Assembly (NCBI GenBank): GCA_903970285.1
Contig: CAJCHN010000092.1
Coordinates: forward strand, 1-54,108
DNA: 54,108 nucleotides
Source: Rhodanobacteraceae bacterium
Lineage (GTDB): Bacteria > Acidobacteriota > Terriglobia > Terriglobales > Acidobacteriaceae
Direction: 5' to 3'
The stretch's first letter is position 1. Each line of letters opens with the position of its first letter. Positions 10,668 to 17,831 of this stretch are shown here, piece by piece. The notes below the pieces were generated by a model. The model made no database searches, had not been told where the DNA came from, and saw only the letters and a program-made list of their open reading frames with translations. The translations under genes and the position numbers were made by a program.

Positions 10668-10804
10668 CTGAATCTCCTGCAGCTTCAGATGCCCTGGCCG
10701 CTGCGCACGGTTCACCGAGTGCCAGGCCCAGCGGGATGGCAAAGCGAATTCATCAGGAAGCCATAAGATAGAGGCTGGGCAAGCTTGCTGCCCGGCGTGG
10801 CCGA

Positions 10805-11062
10805 ATGCCTCACGGAGAACCATTGCCCTACCTGTACATCGATAAAGTCTTCAACGAACTTCGGGACGAGCTGCTCTCGGCCATGCACAAGGCGGTCGAG
10901 AGCGAGCTTCGTGGCGGACGGGTCGATGTCTCGCGGCTCTATCGTTCGTTCACCCGCGCGGCCGCAAAGCAGATGGCCAATCCGGTGCAGGTGTCGGACA
11001 GGTGTATGGAGCAGAATCCGATTCGTTCCAAAAAGGGCTCCGGCGTGCGCGCCGACGAGTAG
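10805..11062 (+). CDS. Small hypothetical protein
   Basis: An 85-residue predicted soluble protein, helix-rich in the middle (VFNELRDELLSAMHKAVESE) with a basic C-terminus. I do not recognise a family. Coding is supported mainly by strong third-position GC bias across the whole frame, as in the neighbours. No clear ribosome-binding site precedes the ATG, so the start or even translation is uncertain. It is divergent from the aldo/keto reductase. Confidence 0.5.
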   Translation: MPHGEPLPYLYIDKVFNELRDELLSAMHKAVESELRGGRVDVSRLYRSFTRAAAKQMANPVQVSDRCMEQNPIRSKKGSGVRADE

Positions 11063-11315
11063 AGCGAATCTCCTGTAGGTGTACGGACGGATTCGCGCCC
11101 AACGCCGTTTTCTGGCAAGTCCCGCCATCGGTGTTTCCCAACCCACCCTGGATGAAACCGGTCGAGTGTTTAAGTCGGACTACGGTTGCGCCGCGTCGCG
11201 GGCATGCATGAGGAGATTCGCTCCGATCCTTTCCAGAAGACTCATACAACCTGACAGCAGATTCATGAATCCGCTTCCGGGCCTGGTGCGTCGTATGTGT
11301 GAGACGGGAGGAATC

Positions 11316-11486
11316 ATGAAACTTAAAACCTTCAACCTGATCACTGTAGCTGCCTTGGTTCTCGGCCTGAGTCCGGCCATCGCATCGGCCCATCCGCTGC
11401 CGATTACGGGAGGCCACGCGCACCAGACAAGCTTTCACGATCACACGCCGCATGTGCACGATCACACGCCGGTCGCTCATCACTAA
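11316..11486 (+). CDS. Small exported histidine-rich peptide
   Basis: A 56-residue protein: a 25-residue signal peptide (MKLKTFNLITVAALVLGLS then PAIASA) followed by a mature part of 31 residues, of which 10 are His. The tail contains two copies of HDHTP, encoded by a 15-bp direct repeat (11436-11450 and 11457-11471). The ATG at 11316 has an excellent GGGAGGAATC ribosome-binding site, which decides the start over the longer open frame from 11079. The composition suggests periplasmic binding of Zn, Cu or Ni; this is inference. It is isolated, 250 bases after the previous small gene and convergent with trpF. Confidence 0.75.
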   Translation: MKLKTFNLITVAALVLGLSPAIASAHPLPITGGHAHQTSFHDHTPHVHDHTPVAHH

Positions 11487-11533
11487 GCCATCTCGAAGCG
11501 GCCAGAAAACAGCTCTCAGCGCATCCCAGCCAA

Positions 11534-12214
11534 CTACCCAACGGCCCGGCCGAGTGACGATCCTCGCCGGGCGTTCTCTATAAAGTCCCGCAGCTTGTCG
11601 GAGTCCTTGCTGCCCGGGACCCGTTCGACACCGCTGGCTACATCCACCCCATAGGGCTGGAGCGTTTGCACCGCTTCTGCCACGTTTGCCGGATTCAGAC
11701 CTCCGGCAATGATCAGCTTCAGCCGGGAAAAATCCATGAGCACCTCGCGTGCCGCTGCCCAATCGAAGCGCAAACCGAGACCTCCCGAGCGCGATCCCAC
11801 CTTTGCGTCCACCAGCACCCGCTCGCCATCCTCCAGTGCCTGCAGTTGACGCCGTACGCGGAGCGCGGAGTTCTCATCCTCGCCCAGCGTCCAGTGAACT
11901 GTATGGATGATCTCTACCGCCGGTCCGAGACGTTCCCGCACCCGCGCGGCAAGCTGCAGATCCACCCCGCCGTGCATCTGCACCGCGGTCAGCCCCGCCT
12001 GCACCGCCGTTTGCGCAATGGTTTCCGCGTCGTGGCCGGCAAAGACCCCGACCGACTGTATTGTCGGCGGCAGCCGTGCCGTCACTTCAGCGACCTGCTG
12101 CGCAGTCACGCGGCGTACGCTGGAGGCAAAGACGAAGCCAACCGCATCGGCGCCAAGTGCCGCAGCGCGAAGCGCGTCGTCAGCGTTGGTGTTGCCGCAG
12201 ATCTTGACCCACAT
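11534..12214 (-). CDS. trpF: Phosphoribosylanthranilate isomerase
   Basis: A 226-residue TIM-barrel enzyme that converts phosphoribosylanthranilate to the carboxyphenylamino-deoxyribulose phosphate in tryptophan synthesis. The catalytic Cys is in MWVKICGNT near the N-terminus, and the catalytic Asp in GVDVASGVE near the C-terminus, with LIIAGGLNPANV as the phosphate-binding loop. It lies 34 bases downstream of trpC on the same strand, giving a trpC-trpF pair. The other trp genes are not in the window. Confidence 0.95.
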   Translation of the reverse strand: MWVKICGNTNADDALRAAALGADAVGFVFASSVRRVTAQQVAEVTARLPPTIQSVGVFAGHDAETIAQTAVQAGLTAVQMHGGVDLQLAARVRERLGPAVEIIHTVHWTLGEDENSALRVRRQLQALEDGERVLVDAKVGSRSGGLGLRFDWAAAREVLMDFSRLKLIIAGGLNPANVAEAVQTLQPYGVDVASGVERVPGSKDSDKLRDFIENARRGSSLGRAVG

Positions 12215-12248
12215 CGGGATAGATTACAGGGAGAGCCCCCAACCCTTG

Positions 12249-13052
12249 CTAGAACTCGGAGGCGTAGTCCACGCCCAGCAGCAGAGCGAGCATGGCCGCC
12301 GGCTCTGGCTGCCGCATCAGCGCCTCGCCTACGAGAAATGCATCGTAACCCGCCTTCAGCAGGCGCTCTACGTCGGCGGGGGTCCGGATGCCGCTCTCGG
12401 CGACGCGGAGGGCCCGCTCCGGCATCAGCCGCACCATCTGCTCATGCAGCCGGGGATTGACCTGAAGCGTCTTCAAATCCCGACAGTTGACCCCGATCAG
12501 TTCGCAGCCCAGATCCACCGCCCGCCGCAGCTCATCGGGATCGTGTACCTCGCACAGCACATCCAGCCCGGTCCGGCGGGCAGAGGCCACCAGATCCTTC
12601 AGGTCTGAGTCCTTGTGTGCGGCCACGATCAGCAGCACGGCATCTGCGCCGGCGGCTCGGGCCTCAAGAATTTGGAACGGATCCAGAATGAAGTCTTTGC
12701 GCAGCACAGGAATTTTCACCACCTGCGAGACCTGCTCCAGATCCTCGAGCGAACCTTTGAAGAAAGGCTCGTCGGTCAGCACCGAGATGGCCGCCGCACC
12801 CACCTCTTCATAGCGCTTCGCGATGGCGGCGGGACGATAATCATCACGCAGGGTGCCCTTGGAAGGCGACGCCTTCTTAAGCTCGGCGATGATGGCTGGC
12901 CCGGTGGTGGCTGTCTTCCGTAGCTGCTGGGCAAATCCACGTGGCAGATGCGCGGCAGCCATCCGTTCCAGCCGCGGGATATCTGCCGCAGCCTTTCGAT
13001 CCAGCACCGTCAACAGCGTACGCGAGAGAATTTGATCTAGTTGGGTCGGCAT
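12249..13052 (-). CDS. trpC: Indole-3-glycerol phosphate synthase
   Basis: A 267-residue TIM-barrel enzyme for ring closure to indole-3-glycerol phosphate. Typical segments are IIAELKKASPSKG (catalytic Lys), SVLTDEPFFKGS, VLRKDFILDPFQI, GVNCRDLKTL and VAESGIRTPADV. It starts the trpC-trpF unit. About 75 bases upstream on the same strand lies the terminator of the tRNA-Leu gene, so the pair probably has its own promoter in that short gap. Confidence 0.96.
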   Translation of the reverse strand: MPTQLDQILSRTLLTVLDRKAAADIPRLERMAAAHLPRGFAQQLRKTATTGPAIIAELKKASPSKGTLRDDYRPAAIAKRYEEVGAAAISVLTDEPFFKGSLEDLEQVSQVVKIPVLRKDFILDPFQILEARAAGADAVLLIVAAHKDSDLKDLVASARRTGLDVLCEVHDPDELRRAVDLGCELIGVNCRDLKTLQVNPRLHEQMVRLMPERALRVAESGIRTPADVERLLKAGYDAFLVGEALMRQPEPAAMLALLLGVDYASEF

Positions 13053-13129
13053 GTACTCGTCTTCTCCCAGCTTACTTTAGCTCCAGTCATGTATTGGTAC
13101 GCAGCAGTCAGCCTGTCAGATCGCAGCAA

Positions 13130-13160
13130 AAGGCCCCGTCATCGCCGATGACGGGGCCTT
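13130..13160 (-). terminator. Intrinsic terminator of tRNA-Leu
   Basis: A perfect 15-bp inverted repeat with a 1-base centre (AAGGCCCCGTCATCG and its complement), followed on the minus strand by TTTT. It sits 17 bases beyond the 3' end of tRNA-Leu and separates it from trpC. Confidence 0.85.
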
Positions 13161-13177
13161 GGCATTGCCTGAAAAGT

Positions 13178-13264
13178 TGGTGCCGAAGAAGGGACTCGAA
13201 CCCCCACACCCTTGCGGGTACGTGGACCTGAACCACGCGCGTCTGCCAATTCCGCCACTACGGC
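13178..13264 (-). tRNA. tRNA-Leu (anticodon CAG)
   Basis: An 87-base class II tRNA with encoded CCA. The D-arm (TGGCGGAATTGGCAGACGCG) is typical of Leu. The anticodon loop reads TTCAGGT, giving CAG, and a long variable arm (ACCCGCAAGGGT) and a TTCGAGT T-loop follow. The acceptor stem pairs GCCGTAG with CTTCGGC and has a U-U mismatch at position 5-68, which is unusual. Two G-U pairs lie in the T-stem. The discriminator base is A, as expected for Leu. Confidence 0.95.
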
Positions 13265-13348
13265 CCTGAAAAACCTGCGAACCAGCCGGAGCCAGCTGAT
13301 ACCAGCTACCGACCTGCGAACCGGTGGGCCACCGGCTCAGGAGTCTCG

Positions 13349-13377
13349 ATCTTCGCAAAATCTGAGTCAACTGTCAA
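13349..13377 (-). promoter_or_regulatory. Probable sigma-70 promoter for tRNA-Leu
   Basis: On the minus strand TTGACA (13372-13377) is followed after exactly 17 bases by GAAGAT (13349-13354), about 85 bases upstream of the tRNA 5' end. The -35 is perfect; the -10 is weak. Confidence 0.5.
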
Positions 13378-13499
13378 TCCGCCACCGTCTCACTTACACT
13401 GAGTCCGCACGGCACCGGCTCGAGGTGGAGCACCATCCCACCCATGTAACATTTCCTCCAAGGAGTACCAGGAAGCACCATGAACGATAAGGCGACGAC

Positions 13500-13772
13500 A
13501 TGACTTCAAATACCTCGCAGAATGGAACGTCTCAAGCCTCAGCCGGATCGACAGAACTGATTCCAGAAGAGCTTGCCCTGGAGATACGCCGGATGGCGCA
13601 TGACCTGTCCAACGCGCTTGAAATCATTGTGCAGACCAGCTATCTGCTCTCCACTGCCGAGTTGAAGGAGCCGGCATCGGACTGGCTGGGAATGCTGGAC
13701 TCCGGCGTCAACAAGGCGCTCGATATCAATCAGTCGCTGCGCTCGTACATCAAGGCGCACGCCGCCCGGTAA
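13500..13772 (+). CDS. Small protein resembling a histidine-kinase dimerisation helix
   Basis: A 90-residue protein. The centre (RRMAHDLSNALEIIVQTSYL) resembles the H-box helix of HisKA domains, where AHD/HE-x-x-N patterns mark the phosphorylated His, followed by a second helix. There is no ATPase domain. It could be a phosphotransfer or dimerisation module, or a remnant of a kinase. Its neighbour on the opposite strand is a receiver-domain protein, so a signalling link is plausible but inferred. A 7-codon frame (ATG at 13480) ends in a TGA overlapping this ATG and might couple its translation. Confidence 0.65.
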   Translation: MTSNTSQNGTSQASAGSTELIPEELALEIRRMAHDLSNALEIIVQTSYLLSTAELKEPASDWLGMLDSGVNKALDINQSLRSYIKAHAAR

Positions 13773-13842
13773 GCCGCTCGTTCAGACCCTGGGGAACTGA
13801 CAACTTGAGCGATCTCCCGTGAGCCCCGCAGGACTCGCCGCG

Positions 13843-14445
13843 CTACTTCGCTGCCCGCTTTTTGGCCGCGGCCTTCTTGGCCGTGGCCTTCCTTCCCGCC
13901 GCCTTCTTCACCACCGGTGCCCGCTTCGCGTCCGTAGTCTTCGGCGGCGCCTGTTTCACAGCGCCATTCTTGACCGCCACTGGCTTGGCCGTGCCTACAC
14001 TGCCCGCGGCAATGCCGGCGGCAAAGCCGGCCGCCAGGCCGGCCGCGATGCCTCCGCCCGACTCCAGCTTCCTGAGCTTGGCCTGGTGGGTCTCCAACAG
14101 CTTTTCGATCTGACCGATCAGCGCCCGGGTCTGCATCGGCTTGACCAGCATCTTGTCTGCGCCCATGTTCTGCCAGTCATCGTCGGCAACGGGGAACGCC
14201 GTCAGCAGCGCCACTGCCGGGTGATACGCGGCGGTCCGGGCAGCCACGATCACCTCGCGCCCCGACTCTTCCGATTCCATGCGCATGTCCGTGATCACCA
14301 TGTCGTAGGTGCGGGTCTTCAGCCTCGACTTGCCCTCGCGGGCGCTGGCCGCCGTGTCCACGTCGAACCCACTGATCTCTAGCACAGCCTTCATCGTCAG
14401 CAACACGGCCACTTCGTCATCGACCAGCAGAATACGACGCTTCAT
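13843..14445 (-). CDS. Response-regulator receiver fused to an Ala/Gly segment and a histone-H1-like tail
   Basis: A 200-residue protein in three parts. Residues 1-122 are a receiver domain with Asp9/Asp10, phospho-acceptor Asp53 (VITDMRM), Thr82 (LLTAFP) and Lys102 (LVKPM). Residues about 130-150 are a regular Ala/Gly repeat (IAAGLAAGFAAGIAAGS). Residues about 151-200 are rich in Lys, Ala and Pro, ending KKAAGRKATAKKAAAKK and then RAAK, like histone H1 or bacterial H1-like nucleoid proteins. No ordinary output domain is present. The ATG at 14445 has GAGGAGAG upstream. The tail may bind DNA or polyphosphate, with control by phosphorylation; that is inference. Confidence 0.85.
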   Translation of the reverse strand: MKRRILLVDDEVAVLLTMKAVLEISGFDVDTAASAREGKSRLKTRTYDMVITDMRMESEESGREVIVAARTAAYHPAVALLTAFPVADDDWQNMGADKMLVKPMQTRALIGQIEKLLETHQAKLRKLESGGGIAAGLAAGFAAGIAAGSVGTAKPVAVKNGAVKQAPPKTTDAKRAPVVKKAAGRKATAKKAAAKKRAAK

Positions 14446-14591
14446 CCAGCTCTCCTCGCAGCAAACCCTTGAATGTACGCCTCTCATCATCCACGCTGGG
14501 GCTCAAACCTGCAACCGGGGCGGCGCGTCGAGACTTCATGGTCCGAAAGGAGACCGATCGTCCGCATGGCGGGGCATCCAGCGGTCCGACG

Positions 14592-14624
14592 TTGACATCC
14601 ATCTCTCCTGGCCGATGCTATACT
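14592..14624 (+). promoter_or_regulatory. Candidate promoter for infC
   Basis: An extended -10 (TG-C-TATACT, TATACT at 14619-14624) lies about 100 bases before the infC start. A TTGACA lies upstream at 14592-14597, but the spacer is 21 bases, so the extended -10 probably does most of the work. Confidence 0.45.
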
Positions 14625-14723
14625 TCACGTTGCGGCGTCTGTTCGCGCCTCGGCATTGTGCCTGAAATCTCAACCCTAACCCATGCATGGCGTCTGCCTC
14701 GAGGCACGCTGTGGAGGCAGATT

Positions 14724-15359
14724 ATTCCACCGATCGATAAGCGTTCCGCAAAATCCTTTATCCGTACCAACGAGCGTGTTCGCGCACGCGAAGTCCGCGT
14801 CATCGACGAGAATGGCGAGCAGCTTGGCGTGATGGCGCCGTTTGAAGCCCTGAAGATGGCCCGCGAACGCTCGCTCGACCTGGTCGAGATCTCGCCTAAC
14901 GCTGTCCCGCCGGTCTGCAAGATCCAGGACTACGGTAAGTTCCTTTATGAGAAGGATAAGAGCGATCGCGCCGCCCGCAAGAAGCAGAAGGTGATCACCA
15001 TCAAGGAAGTGAAGTTCTCGGTCACCGTAGATGAACACGACTACCAGACCAAGAAGAACATGGCTGTGCGCTTCCTCGGCGAGGGCGACAAGGTGAAGGC
15101 GTCGCTGCGCTTCAAGGGGCGGCAGATGGCTCACCGGGATCTCGGCTACAAGATTATCAATCGCCTGATTCTCGACATCGGCGACGCCGGCACGGTCGAA
15201 TTCATGCCGCGCATGGAAGGGACGACGCTGCATGCCATCCTCGCCCCGACCAAAAAGGCGGAGGTGCAGCAGCCAGCCGTCAAGAAGCCTGCCGCCAATT
15301 CAGCGGCTCCTGCCGCAGCTGCCGCGGCCCCGACTCCCAATCAAGCAAATCAGGCGTAG
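14724..15359 (+). CDS. infC: Translation initiation factor IF-3, probable AUU start
   Basis: About 211 residues: the N-domain begins with SFIRTNERVRAREVRVI, then the linker rich in Lys (DKSDRAARKKQK), then the C-domain (KVKASLRFKGRQMAHRDLG). A C-terminal Ala/Pro/Gln-rich tail of about 35 residues exceeds the usual length. There is no ATG, GTG or TTG at the expected place. Instead a perfect GGAGG (14713-14717) precedes two in-frame ATT codons at 14721 and 14724, the second with a 6-base spacer. AUU starts on infC are known from E. coli, where IF-3 represses its own synthesis by rejecting that codon. rpmI and rplT do not follow, unlike in many bacteria. Confidence 0.93.
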   Translation: MPPIDKRSAKSFIRTNERVRAREVRVIDENGEQLGVMAPFEALKMARERSLDLVEISPNAVPPVCKIQDYGKFLYEKDKSDRAARKKQKVITIKEVKFSVTVDEHDYQTKKNMAVRFLGEGDKVKASLRFKGRQMAHRDLGYKIINRLILDIGDAGTVEFMPRMEGTTLHAILAPTKKAEVQQPAVKKPAANSAAPAAAAAAPTPNQANQA

Positions 15360-15512
15360 GACACCGGCGGGCGTCCTGCGTCGCACGATTGACAGGTCAC
15401 GACCCGCGTGTCATCGTTGCCTGGTTCTTCAAGACAGTGTGTAGAACTTGGGTTCTCCACGCGCCGTCGCCCTTGGAAGTGTGCAGGACGGCAGGACTTT
15501 GCTGCACACGCA

Positions 15513-16088
15513 TCAGCTTTGTGGCGGTGCACTCTGGCTGGGTTGACTCTGGGTTGGAGCCTGAGAAGGCGACGGCTGGGTCGTCGCGGGCAGCGGAGGC
15601 AGGGTCTGCGCAGGGCCAGGGGCGTCCTGGATACGATCATCCGCGTTCACCGGAGCTACCGGAACGCCGGCTCCGGGAACAACTCCGGTCTGTGCAGGAC
15701 CGGGAGCATCTTGAATGCGGACCTCGTTCTGCACCTTCTGCTGTTGCTGAGTCGCTTGTTGCACCACCTGGTTGGTTACTGCAGCAGCCTGGGCGGATTG
15801 CGCCTGCTGCTGCTGGAGCAGGCGCGCATCGGCGGCCTTTTGCGCCGGGGTCTCCTCAGGCTGCGGCGCGGAGGCAGGCTGGCTCTCACGTGGAATGACC
15901 ACGGCCGCCGAGCCGCTTGCAGTTCGAGTCTGATGACGGTGCCGATGATGGTGAACGGTCGCTGCGGCAGCATTGGTTGCCGGAGGATTTCCCCCCGAAG
16001 CAGTCGCCGCCGGCTGTGAACTCTGGCCGCTCAGCGCCGCGCTCAGGCACCCCAAGAGGATCAATCCGGTCCATCTTGCCGTGCTCAT
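15513..16088 (-). CDS. Putative Gln/Pro/Ala-rich lipoprotein
   Basis: About 191 residues. The N-terminus MSTARWTGLILLGC looks like a lipoprotein signal with the lipobox LLGC. The rest is low complexity: a short His/Arg run (HHHRHRH), a Gln-rich helix (LLQQQQAQSAQAA and following), and two copies of the 11-residue RIQDAPGPAQT separated by about 20 residues. No family is recognised. The ATG at 16088 has a GGAGA ribosome-binding site. It follows the YXWGXW lipoprotein on the same strand, across a strong hairpin. Confidence 0.7.
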   Translation of the reverse strand: MSTARWTGLILLGCLSAALSGQSSQPAATASGGNPPATNAAAATVHHHRHRHQTRTASGSAAVVIPRESQPASAPQPEETPAQKAADARLLQQQQAQSAQAAAVTNQVVQQATQQQQKVQNEVRIQDAPGPAQTGVVPGAGVPVAPVNADDRIQDAPGPAQTLPPLPATTQPSPSQAPTQSQPSQSAPPQS

Positions 16089-16123
16089 TGAGAATCTCCA
16101 GCCATTCATCTGAAGGGAAGAAC

Positions 16124-16158
16124 GGACCGTGCGGGTGTGCAGCAGGCCCGCACGGTCC
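16124..16158 (-). terminator. Strong hairpin between two lipoprotein genes
   Basis: A perfect 12-bp stem (GGACCGTGCGGG with its complement, 11-base loop). On the minus strand it is followed by the T-rich GTTCTTCCCTT. It probably ends the upstream YXWGXW gene, or reduces read-through into the next one. Confidence 0.6.
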
Positions 16159-16181
16159 ACCGACTGCAGCGCGTGCCCCAG

Positions 16182-17714
16182 CTACCGGTGCGGATGAGCC
16201 TCTTCGTGGGGGGCTTCATGCGGCGCGGGCTGAGGATGGGGTGCGGCCTGAGGACGCGGCGCCGGCTGCGGCCTTGCCTCTGGCTGCGGGCGGGCGGCTG
16301 GTTGCGGGCGTGCCTCCGGCTGTGGACGTGCTTCCGGTTGCGGACGTGCCTCGGGTTGCGGACGTGACTCGGGCTGTGGCCGGGTCTCGGGCTGAGGATG
16401 TGCCTCGGGCTGTGGCCGGGCCTCGGGCTGAGGACGTGCCTGTTGCCGCTGCTGGTTTGCCTGCGCGGCCCGCTGCTGGCTTTGCTCCCGCGCCTGTTGC
16501 TGCTGCTGTACCTGTGCGTTGTGCTGCTGGTTCAGTTGTTCGGTGCGCTGCTGGTTCTGCTCGCGGGCCTGTTGCTGCTGCTGTACCTGGGCATTGTGCT
16601 GCTGGTTCAGTTGCTCTGTGCGTTGCTGGTTCTGCTCCCGGGCTGCCTGTTGCTGCTGCACCTGTTGCTCACGCTGGTTGGCGACCGCGGGCTGGCCAAA
16701 GCCGCCGCGCTGCGGCTGGCTGGCCGGCGCGGCATTCTGCCGGATCGGCTGGGGCGGCGTGCGATCGGCGGCAAAATGCTCCGGTGCGGCCACGACCGCT
16801 GGACGTCCGTGGTTCTCCGCATAGAACTGCGCCCGGTTCTGCTGCGCCTGCTGCACTCGCTGTTGCTGCACCTGCATGGGCGGCAGACGCTGCTCGTGCA
16901 GGACCGCAAGCTCGGCGGGTCGCGGCTGCACCCGCACGCCGTTCGGCCCGTTGAAGCTGACCCGGTTGTAGGTGTTGTTGACGGTAATGTTGCGCACATA
17001 GACGGTCCTCACCAGGTTCACGTTCACATGGTTGACCGCATTGTTGTAGTAGAAGTGGTCGTTGTTCCAGTAGCCTCCCTGGTAGCCGAAGCCCACGTAG
17101 CCAAAGCCGTAGTTGATGCCTCCGTAGAAGCCGATATGCCGCGCCCAGTAGCCGCGGTGAAATCCGTAGCGGCCCCCATAGTAGCCCCAGTACCCCGGCG
17201 TCCACAAAGCCCCCTGGTACGGGGGAGCGACCCACGCGCCGGGCACCCAGTAGTACCCGCCCGAACCATAGTCCCAGTAACCGGGAGTCCACTCATAACC
17301 GGGCTCGGTCAACTCCGGCTGCTGGTACTCGGGCAGCGGTGGCGGAGCCTGGTCTGCGTAGAGCGCGGCCTGGCCCTGGTCGGCATAATACTGCTGGTCG
17401 TTGTCCGAGTCGTAGTTGCTTGGCGCGTAGTCCTGGTCGGAGTTCTGGTACTGTTCTCCGCTCGCCGACTCGGAGGCCGAGGAACGCGAACTCAGCACGC
17501 GGGTTCGCTGCGAGGTGCTTCCGCTGGAACTCGTGGGAGGAGCGGATGAACTGACCGGCGCCAGGTTGGCGTCGGCAGGGTCGGCCCCGTTGTTGGCGTC
17601 GACGATCTGTGCCGGCTGATTGCTGTTGTTGCTCTTGCATCCGCTGGCGCCGAAAACCAGCGCTAAACCTACAAGCGATCCGGTCATGCCGGTCTGCCAA
17701 ATCCTGGTTTGCAT
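16182..17714 (-). CDS. YXWGXW-repeat lipoprotein with long Gln-rich and RPQPE-repeat tail
   Basis: About 510 residues. A lipoprotein signal ends at GASGC (lipobox), followed by a Ser/Asn-rich linker. Next comes a Trp/Tyr/Gly-rich domain with repeats such as EWTPGYW, YWVPGAW, LWTPGYWG and FHRGYW, the pattern annotated as YXWGXW or WXXGXW repeats. A beta-rich VRNITVNNTYNRV segment follows. The C-terminal third has about three 25-residue units rich in Gln, then about twelve hexapeptides of the ARPQPE type and a His/Glu-rich end. Probably surface- or peptidoglycan-associated; function unknown. A GTG at 17723 is in frame, but the ATG at 17714 is better placed after AGAGG. Confidence 0.8.
   Translation of the reverse strand: MQTRIWQTGMTGSLVGLALVFGASGCKSNNSNQPAQIVDANNGADPADANLAPVSSSAPPTSSSGSTSQRTRVLSSRSSASESASGEQYQNSDQDYAPSNYDSDNDQQYYADQGQAALYADQAPPPLPEYQQPELTEPGYEWTPGYWDYGSGGYYWVPGAWVAPPYQGALWTPGYWGYYGGRYGFHRGYWARHIGFYGGINYGFGYVGFGYQGGYWNNDHFYYNNAVNHVNVNLVRTVYVRNITVNNTYNRVSFNGPNGVRVQPRPAELAVLHEQRLPPMQVQQQRVQQAQQNRAQFYAENHGRPAVVAAPEHFAADRTPPQPIRQNAAPASQPQRGGFGQPAVANQREQQVQQQQAAREQNQQRTEQLNQQHNAQVQQQQQAREQNQQRTEQLNQQHNAQVQQQQQAREQSQQRAAQANQQRQQARPQPEARPQPEAHPQPETRPQPESRPQPEARPQPEARPQPEARPQPAARPQPEARPQPAPRPQAAPHPQPAPHEAPHEEAHPHR
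16224..16439 (-). repeat. 18-bp tandem repeat array (hexapeptide ARPQPE)
   Basis: About twelve imperfect 18-bp units encoding A/T/S/P-R/H-P-Q-P/A-E/A inside the YXWGXW lipoprotein. Confidence 0.85.
16440..16664 (-). repeat. 75-bp tandem repeat, about three units (Gln-rich 25-mer)
   Basis: Three units of 25 codons, each containing QQQAREQNQQRTEQLNQQ or a close variant, directly upstream of the 18-bp array in the same gene. The third unit has diverged. Confidence 0.8.
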
Positions 17715-17831
17715 ACGTGTCACGTCCTCTGAGGAAATTGGATGCTGTCCGGCCTGCCCTCATTGAGGAGGAACCCGGAAGTTTCAAAAATATTGCGGCT
17801 GTTTTCCTTTCGCCTTCGACAGCCCGGCGCC

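Noticed and set aside
13480..13503. 7-codon frame before the kinase-like small gene as a regulatory leader peptide
   Set aside because: Too short to support by itself; kept only as a note on possible translational coupling.
14469..14723. In-frame ATG at 14469 (and GTG at 14656) as infC start
   Set aside because: They would add 22 to 85 residues unlike any IF-3, whereas GGAGG sits directly before ATT 14724; the segment also overlaps the candidate promoter.
16224..16664. CRISPR-like array
   Set aside because: The repeats are contiguous, in-frame coding repeats of a lipoprotein with no spacers; no cas genes are present in the window.
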